This document shows, piece after piece, positions 5,404 to 8,506 of a stretch of 8,506 nucleotides of DNA (position 1 is its first letter; each line of letters begins with the position of its first letter). This stretch comes from Thermoflexus hugenholtzii JAD2 (GTDB taxonomy: Bacteria > Chloroflexota > Dehalococcoidia > UBA2979). A program made the translations under genes and the position numbers. The notes under the pieces were generated by a model that worked only from the letters and a program-made list of their open reading frames with translations, did no database searches and had not been told where the DNA came from. The stretch is from positions 1 to 8,506 of the forward strand of contig CAMDBZ010000066.1 in the NCBI GenBank assembly GCA_945889565.1. Direction: 5' to 3'.

Positions 5404-6750
5404 TTAGCGCGGCAGGGTGGAGCGGACCAGCACGTGCGCGCTGTCACGCGTCCACAGCACCGGCCCGAACGGGTACCCGCCCGTCCGCGCGAGCTCGAAG
5501 CGCGCGCCACTGCGCAGGTCGACTACGACCGGGCGCGTCTCGTTGGGGCCGGCGCTCGCCGCGACACCCACGAACGCGCCGTTCGGCGACAGCTGCGGCA
5601 CGCCGCTCTCTTCGACGCAACGCGGAGCGCGCGGCGCAGGGTGGATCACCAGCACCCCGCGACAGCGTGAGACCGACGACTCGATCGCCAGCACGGGCGC
5701 TCCCTCGTACAACGCAACGGACGGCAGCGGTCCGTCGATCAGCGGACAACCCGCCTGCGGCTGGCGCACCGGCTCGTCCGTGAGCCGCCACTCCGCAAGA
5801 ACCGTGCCGTCGGACACGCGCTGCACCACCACGCTGTGCCGCTCCGCAGGCAGGTGAACCACCAGTCCGCCAGGAACGAAACACGCCGGGCGGCACGAGC
5901 GGCCTAGGCTGCGCTCCCGTCCGGACGGCGCGTGGTACAGCCTGAAGTCTGGGCCCCCGAACAGCAGCCAGTCCGATTCGGACCACCGAGCGTCGCGGCC
6001 CACCTGTTCCACCCACTTACCCGAGGCCACCTCGATCACCCTGACCCGGTCGTCGTGTGAGCCGTTCGCCAGGCGAACGAGGATTGCGTGCGCCAGATAG
6101 CGCCCGCTCGGCGACCACGAGGGCCCGCATCCCTCGCAGGAGCCCGGCAGGTCCCCGGCCAGCTCGCGCTCTGCGCCTCCCGCAAGCTGCCGCACCCACA
6201 GCCGATGCATCGTTGCCCCGTCGGCACCCTTGTACGACTCCACGCGCACGATCATCGAACCGTCGGGACTGACCCCGGCGTCGAACCCATCCGGCGCGCA
6301 CTGCCAGCGCTCCACAGCGCGAGTGCCGCACCGCAAAGCCAGGCTGCCATCCGCGAGCTCCGAGACTTCGAATGCGCTCTCGAGCGGCGCCGAAGGGAGC
6401 ACGCGCGTGACCGGACGCCAGCGCCCATCTGCGGTCGATAACACGAACGCGCGCCGCTCGAGGTTCGGGTCGGGGGCGGGCCCCCGCGGGAAGGCGGGCA
6501 CGGTCGCCGACGCGCGCACCGGCGGAGTGCTCATGGGGGGCGTGACCCCAGGGACCGACGTGGATGCGGGCGTCGGCAGCGCGAACGGCGGAAGTGATCC
6601 AGGCGGCGTCGCGAGCGCGCAGGCCGTCACTGCCGGCGGCGTCGCCGTCGCACCCACTGGCGGCGTCTCGCCGCGATCCGCCGTGCACGCACAGCCCCAC
6701 GCCAGCAACACCACGACCACGAGCACGCCCGCACCGCGCCGCACTCGCAT
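5404..6750 (-). CDS. Secreted or lipid-anchored beta-propeller (TolB/PD40-like) protein
   Basis: The ATG at 6750 gives 448 residues. It has GGAGG five bases upstream and opens with a signal sequence (MRVRRGAG, VLVVVVLLAWG). Cys20 in LAWGC could be the lipidated cysteine, but the lipobox is imperfect, so secretion without an anchor is possible. A low-complexity Thr/Pro linker runs from about 27 to 95. The rest shows repeated propeller-blade motifs: VSPDGSMIVRV (160-170), WSPSGRYLAHA (212-222), DARWSESDWLLFG (253-265), LSPNGAFVGVA (387-397) and WTRDSAHVLV (433-442). These are typical of PD40/TolB-like blades, which usually bind proteins or peptides outside the cytoplasm. Several cysteines (141, 151, 205, 208, 286, 290, 335, 363, 378) may form disulfides. 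No enzymatic motif is visible. An upstream in-frame ATG at 6798 would place 16 extra Arg-rich residues before the signal sequence and is less likely. Confidence 0.82.
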   Translation of the reverse strand: MRVRRGAGVLVVVVLLAWGCACTADRGETPPVGATATPPAVTACALATPPGSLPPFALPTPASTSVPGVTPPMSTPPVRASATVPAFPRGPAPDPNLERRAFVLSTADGRWRPVTRVLPSAPLESAFEVSELADGSLALRCGTRAVERWQCAPDGFDAGVSPDGSMIVRVESYKGADGATMHRLWVRQLAGGAERELAGDLPGSCEGCGPSWSPSGRYLAHAILVRLANGSHDDRVRVIEVASGKWVEQVGRDARWSESDWLLFGGPDFRLYHAPSGRERSLGRSCRPACFVPGGLVVHLPAERHSVVVQRVSDGTVLAEWRLTDEPVRQPQAGCPLIDGPLPSVALYEGAPVLAIESSVSRCRGVLVIHPAPRAPRCVEESGVPQLSPNGAFVGVAASAGPNETRPVVVDLRSGARFELARTGGYPFGPVLWTRDSAHVLVRSTLPR

Positions 6751-6893
6751 CGCCCCCTCCGCCCCGCGCCGCCGGCGTAGCCCAGTGAGCGCCGCCATCG
6801 GGTCCTGAGGGGCGTTGCTCGACGGCCGGCCGCAGGCGTCCTGACGCGTTCCTTACCACCCGCGTGGCCCTCGGATCCGGTGCCCGATCCGCC

Positions 6894-6922
6894 TTGTCAG
6901 TCTAGAACTTCTGTTCTACCGT
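6894..6922 (+). promoter_or_regulatory. Promoter of the phage-like operon (TTGTCA-17-TACCGT)
   Basis: TTGTCA at 6894-6899 matches five of six bases of the -35 consensus. After exactly 17 nt comes TACCGT at 6917-6922, a TAnnnT -10. Transcription would start near 6929, giving a leader of about 31 nt before the GTG at 6960. It is the best -35/-10 pair seen in this window. A LexA-type inverted repeat fills its spacer. Confidence 0.7.
6903..6918. promoter_or_regulatory. LexA-type operator (SOS box) overlapping the promoter
   Basis: TAGAACTTCTGTTCTA is a perfect inverted repeat with 6-bp arms around TTCT. Its core GAAC-N4-GTTC is the SOS box recognised by the Gram-positive type of LexA. It occupies the spacer between -35 and -10 and covers the first two bases of the -10, where a bound repressor would block RNA polymerase. 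The inference is that the operon is off until DNA damage triggers LexA cleavage. No lexA gene is in the window, so the binding preference of the host LexA is unknown. Confidence 0.7.
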
Positions 6923-6959
6923 TCGGTCACCGGCAGACAGCCGGGAGATGGGAGACCCC

Positions 6960-7295
6960 GTGTCCGCACTCTGGGACAGCGCAGCCCTCGTCGAGGACCT
7001 CGCGAGCGCCGGCAGCAGCGGCTTCAACGCCGCGTACTTCGCGCACCGCGCGCATGCCGCCTCCGGCCCGCGCCGGCTCGCCGCCACCGTGCTCGCGCTG
7101 CTCTGCGGGGGCACCGCGCTCCAGGCCGCACAGCACCTCGTCGTCGCGGACCCCGGCGCCGCCGAGGTGCTGGCCCGCGCGCCACTGCTCGCTGCGAACC
7201 TCGCCGTCAGCGCGCTCGCCCTCGCCGGCGCGCGACCCCGCGCGGACGCGGGCGCCCCCTCAGACACGCCCCCTGGCCCGGAGACGCACCGATGA
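6960..7295 (+). CDS. Small two-helix membrane protein, first gene of the phage-like operon
   Basis: From the GTG at 6960 this encodes 111 residues; GGGAG lies five bases upstream. An in-frame ATG at 6948 would add four residues, but its only purine run touches the start codon, so the GTG is preferred. The N-terminal part (residues 1-38) is soluble with WDSAALVEDL and AYFAHRAH. Two hydrophobic helices follow at about 40-62 and 68-90, with a Pro/Ala/Asp-rich tail. The size and topology resemble class II holins, but there is no sequence motif to prove it. The stop overlaps the next start as ATGA at 7292-7295, indicating translational coupling. No family is recognised. Confidence 0.65.
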   Translation: MSALWDSAALVEDLASAGSSGFNAAYFAHRAHAASGPRRLAATVLALLCGGTALQAAQHLVVADPGAAEVLARAPLLAANLAVSALALAGARPRADAGAPSDTPPGPETHR

Positions 7296-7438
7296 CCGCG
7301 CTCGCCGCCGCCGTCGCCCGCGAGCAGTACGAGCTGGCCGCGCTGCGCCTGCTGCTCGGCGTCGTCGCCACGCTCGATCGCATGGCACCCCCCGCGCGCG
7401 AGCAACTGCTCGCGCTGCTCACCCCGGAGCGCCCATGA
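7292..7438 (+). CDS. Small 48-residue protein of the phage-like operon
   Basis: The ATG at 7292 overlaps the previous stop (ATGA), and the TGA at 7436-7438 overlaps the next ATG in the same way. GGAG lies eight bases upstream. The product is one or two amphipathic Leu/Ala helices with EQYELAALRLLLGVV and REQLLALLTPE. No family is recognised. The ATGA overlaps at both ends are the main reason for calling such a short gene. It might instead act mainly as a translational link between its neighbours. Confidence 0.6.
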   Translation: MTALAAAVAREQYELAALRLLLGVVATLDRMAPPAREQLLALLTPERP

Positions 7439-7782
7439 CCCCGCCCGACCGCGCGCGCTCGCGCGGTTCTCGCCGCGCGGCCGCGTCGTTCTACGCCGCC
7501 GCGCTCAACGCCGCCGACCGCGACGCCCTCGACGGTGCGCGCGGCGTCGAGGGCCTCGCCGACGAGATCGCGCTGCTGCGCCTGCGCCTGCGCGACGCGC
7601 TGGTCGACCACGCCGACGACGCACGCCTGATCGAGGCGAGCGTGCGCCTGCTCATCCAGTCACTGCTCGCGCAACACCGCGTGTCGGCGAAGCAGGCCGA
7701 CAACCTCAGCGAGGCGATAGCCGCCGTGCTCGAAGAGTTCGGCGCAGTGCTGAAAGGAGTCACCGATGATCCCGCCGCGTGA
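7435..7782 (+). CDS. 115-residue helical protein before the terminase; possible small terminase subunit
   Basis: The ATG at 7435 overlaps the previous stop by ATGA and has GGAG five bases upstream. The frame is open further upstream, but that part is Arg/Pro/Ser-rich shadow of the two preceding genes. The protein begins with a basic stretch (MTPPDRARSRGSRRAAASFY). It continues as predicted helices: GLADEIALLRLRLRDAL, a second helix LIEASVRLLIQSLLAQHR, and a third LSEAIAAVLEEFGAVL. A basic N-terminus with an oligomerising helical body two genes ahead of the large terminase fits a small terminase subunit or a regulator, but no helix-turn-helix is obvious. Its end overlaps the next gene by 17 nt. 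Confidence 0.65.
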   Translation: MTPPDRARSRGSRRAAASFYAAALNAADRDALDGARGVEGLADEIALLRLRLRDALVDHADDARLIEASVRLLIQSLLAQHRVSAKQADNLSEAIAAVLEEFGAVLKGVTDDPAA

Positions 7783-7966
7783 CCCCGTCGCCCGCGCGCT
7801 GCGCACGCTGCTCACGTCGCGTGCGCGCCCGCCGGCGCCCGACCTCGCGACGCAACTGCGCTACCTCGAGGCCGACGTGCGCGACATGCGCCAGCGCATC
7901 AACGCGCTGTTCTTCACCGTGCTCGCCGCGCTCCTCGCCGGTGTGCTCGAACGGTTCGCCGCGTGA
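7766..7966 (+). CDS. XhlA-like small coiled-coil/membrane protein (holin-associated type)
   Basis: This 66-residue protein has the best ribosome binding site of the operon, AAAGGAG at 7753-7759, six bases before the ATG. A charged helix with heptad-like spacing (LATQLRYLEADVRDMRQRINAL, about residues 27-48) runs directly into one membrane helix (FFTVLAALLAGVL, about 49-61) and a short ERFAA tail. That architecture matches XhlA/haemolysin-type proteins, which work with holins in phage or phage-like lysis. Assignment is by architecture, not by a signature motif. It starts inside the previous gene and its TGA overlaps the GTG of the terminase gene (GTGA). Confidence 0.68.
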   Translation: MIPPRDPVARALRTLLTSRARPPAPDLATQLRYLEADVRDMRQRINALFFTVLAALLAGVLERFAA

Positions 7967-8506
7967 GCGCCGCCACCACTGCCCCGCCGCGCCGGCTGCC
8001 GCCGTTGCGCCCCTACCAGGCGACGATCGCGAACGCGATCGTCGCGCGCGCGCTGCGCCGTGACGGCGGCTCGCTCTCCGTCGAGATCGCGCGCCAGGGC
8101 GGCAAGAACGAACTGTCCGCCCGCGCCGAGCTCGCGCTGCTACTCGTGCGTCACGCCGCCGGCGGCACCATCGTGAAGTGCGCGCCCACGCTCGTGCCGC
8201 AGGCGCGCATCTCGCTCGCGCGGCTGCGCGACCGCGCGCAGGAGGCGGGCCTGGGCGCCGCCGTCGTCGCCTCCGCCGACGAGCTGCGCTGCGGTCGCGC
8301 GCGCGCTCGCTTCCTCTCCGCCGACCCCGCTGCCAACGTCGTCGGCCACACCGCCGACCTGCTGCTCGAAGTCGACGAAGCGCAGGATGTCGACGCCGAG
8401 ACGTTCGACCGCGCGTTCCGCCCGATGGCCGCGTCGACAAACGCCCCGGTCGTCTTCTACGGCACGCCGTGGGGCGCGCGCTCGCTGCTCGAACGCGCGA
8501 AAGCCG
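7963..8506 (+). CDS. Phage-type large terminase, N-terminal ATPase part (runs off window)
   Basis: The GTG at 7963 overlaps the previous stop (GTGA) and there is no ribosome binding site, so translation is probably coupled. The window holds 181 residues; large terminases are usually 450-600. The adenine-binding region LRPYQATIANAIV lies at 15-27. Next come the terminase-style Walker A IARQGGKNE at 42-50 (Lys48), KCAPTLVPQARIS at 72-84, and Walker B LLLEVDEAQDV at 133-143 (Asp138, Glu139). The coupling motif STNAPVVFYGTPWG is at 158-171. Together these identify the motor that pumps DNA into a procapsid. The nuclease domain lies beyond the right edge. The gene marks the element as phage-derived: a prophage, a gene transfer agent or a remnant. 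Confidence 0.9.
   Translation, partial: MSAATTAPPRRLPPLRPYQATIANAIVARALRRDGGSLSVEIARQGGKNELSARAELALLLVRHAAGGTIVKCAPTLVPQARISLARLRDRAQEAGLGAAVVASADELRCGRARARFLSADPAANVVGHTADLLLEVDEAQDVDAETFDRAFRPMAASTNAPVVFYGTPWGARSLLERAKA
8020..8045. repeat. Perfect 12-bp inverted repeat inside the terminase gene
   Basis: GCGACGATCGCG (8020-8031) and CGCGATCGTCGC (8034-8045) are exact complements separated by AA. The repeat lies within codons 20-28 of the terminase gene and encodes ATIANAIVA. It could be a protein-binding or packaging site, or an accident of GC-rich codon choice. Confidence 0.6.

Noticed and set aside
6751..6893. Search for att-like direct repeats, a tRNA end or an integrase at the edge of the phage-like element
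   Set aside because: Nothing convincing was seen. The other end is outside the window, so matching repeats cannot be tested.
6880..7434. Long open frame leading into the 115-residue protein gene
   Set aside because: The segment before 7435 is Pro/Ser/Arg-rich, overlaps two coupled genes in other frames and crosses the promoter and SOS box.
1..8506. CRISPR arrays, tRNA or rRNA genes, insertion sequences
   Set aside because: No regularly spaced repeats, cloverleaf-like sequence, rRNA signature or transposase motif was recognised on either strand.

Overview
The window is high-GC bacterial chromosome. The extracytoplasmic proteins carry long Thr/Pro/Ala linkers (TPTATPTP-type), a feature common in Chloroflexota. 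Together with the GC-rich codon use and the acyl-CoA dehydrogenase, this suggests a Chloroflexota (perhaps Dehalococcoidia-like) genome. That placement is inference; there is no rRNA or tRNA here to fix it.

Layout. Bases 1-384 hold the 3' end of an acyl-CoA dehydrogenase, closed by a strong hairpin. A lone AAA ATPase with a C-terminal winged-helix-like tail follows (581-1822). Its base composition is visibly less GC-rich than that of its neighbours. Next is the membrane zinc protease htpX (2021-2869), facing a minus-strand gene for a secreted, membrane-anchored protein (2947-3576) across a shared hairpin terminator. A minus-strand orphan sensor histidine kinase (3717-4706) is divergent from a YqeK-like HD hydrolase (4783-5391), which looks leaderless. 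A minus-strand secreted beta-propeller protein (5404-6750) is convergent with the hydrolase.

From about 6890 to the right edge the character changes. Five small, tightly coupled plus-strand genes run as one operon: a two-helix membrane protein, a 48-residue peptide, a 115-residue helical protein, a 66-residue coiled-coil/membrane protein resembling XhlA, and the N-terminal half of a phage large terminase. The terminase runs off the window. This is the left edge of a prophage, gene transfer agent or other phage-derived element.

The most interesting signal is the promoter of that operon. A perfect inverted repeat TAGAAC-TTCT-GTTCTA, of the GAAC-N4-GTTC LexA (SOS box) type, sits in the spacer and reaches 2 nt into the -10. 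The promoter is TTGTCA, 17 nt, TACCGT. The sequence therefore predicts a DNA-damage-inducible packaging operon starting directly next to a host-type gene, with no integrase or repressor at this end.
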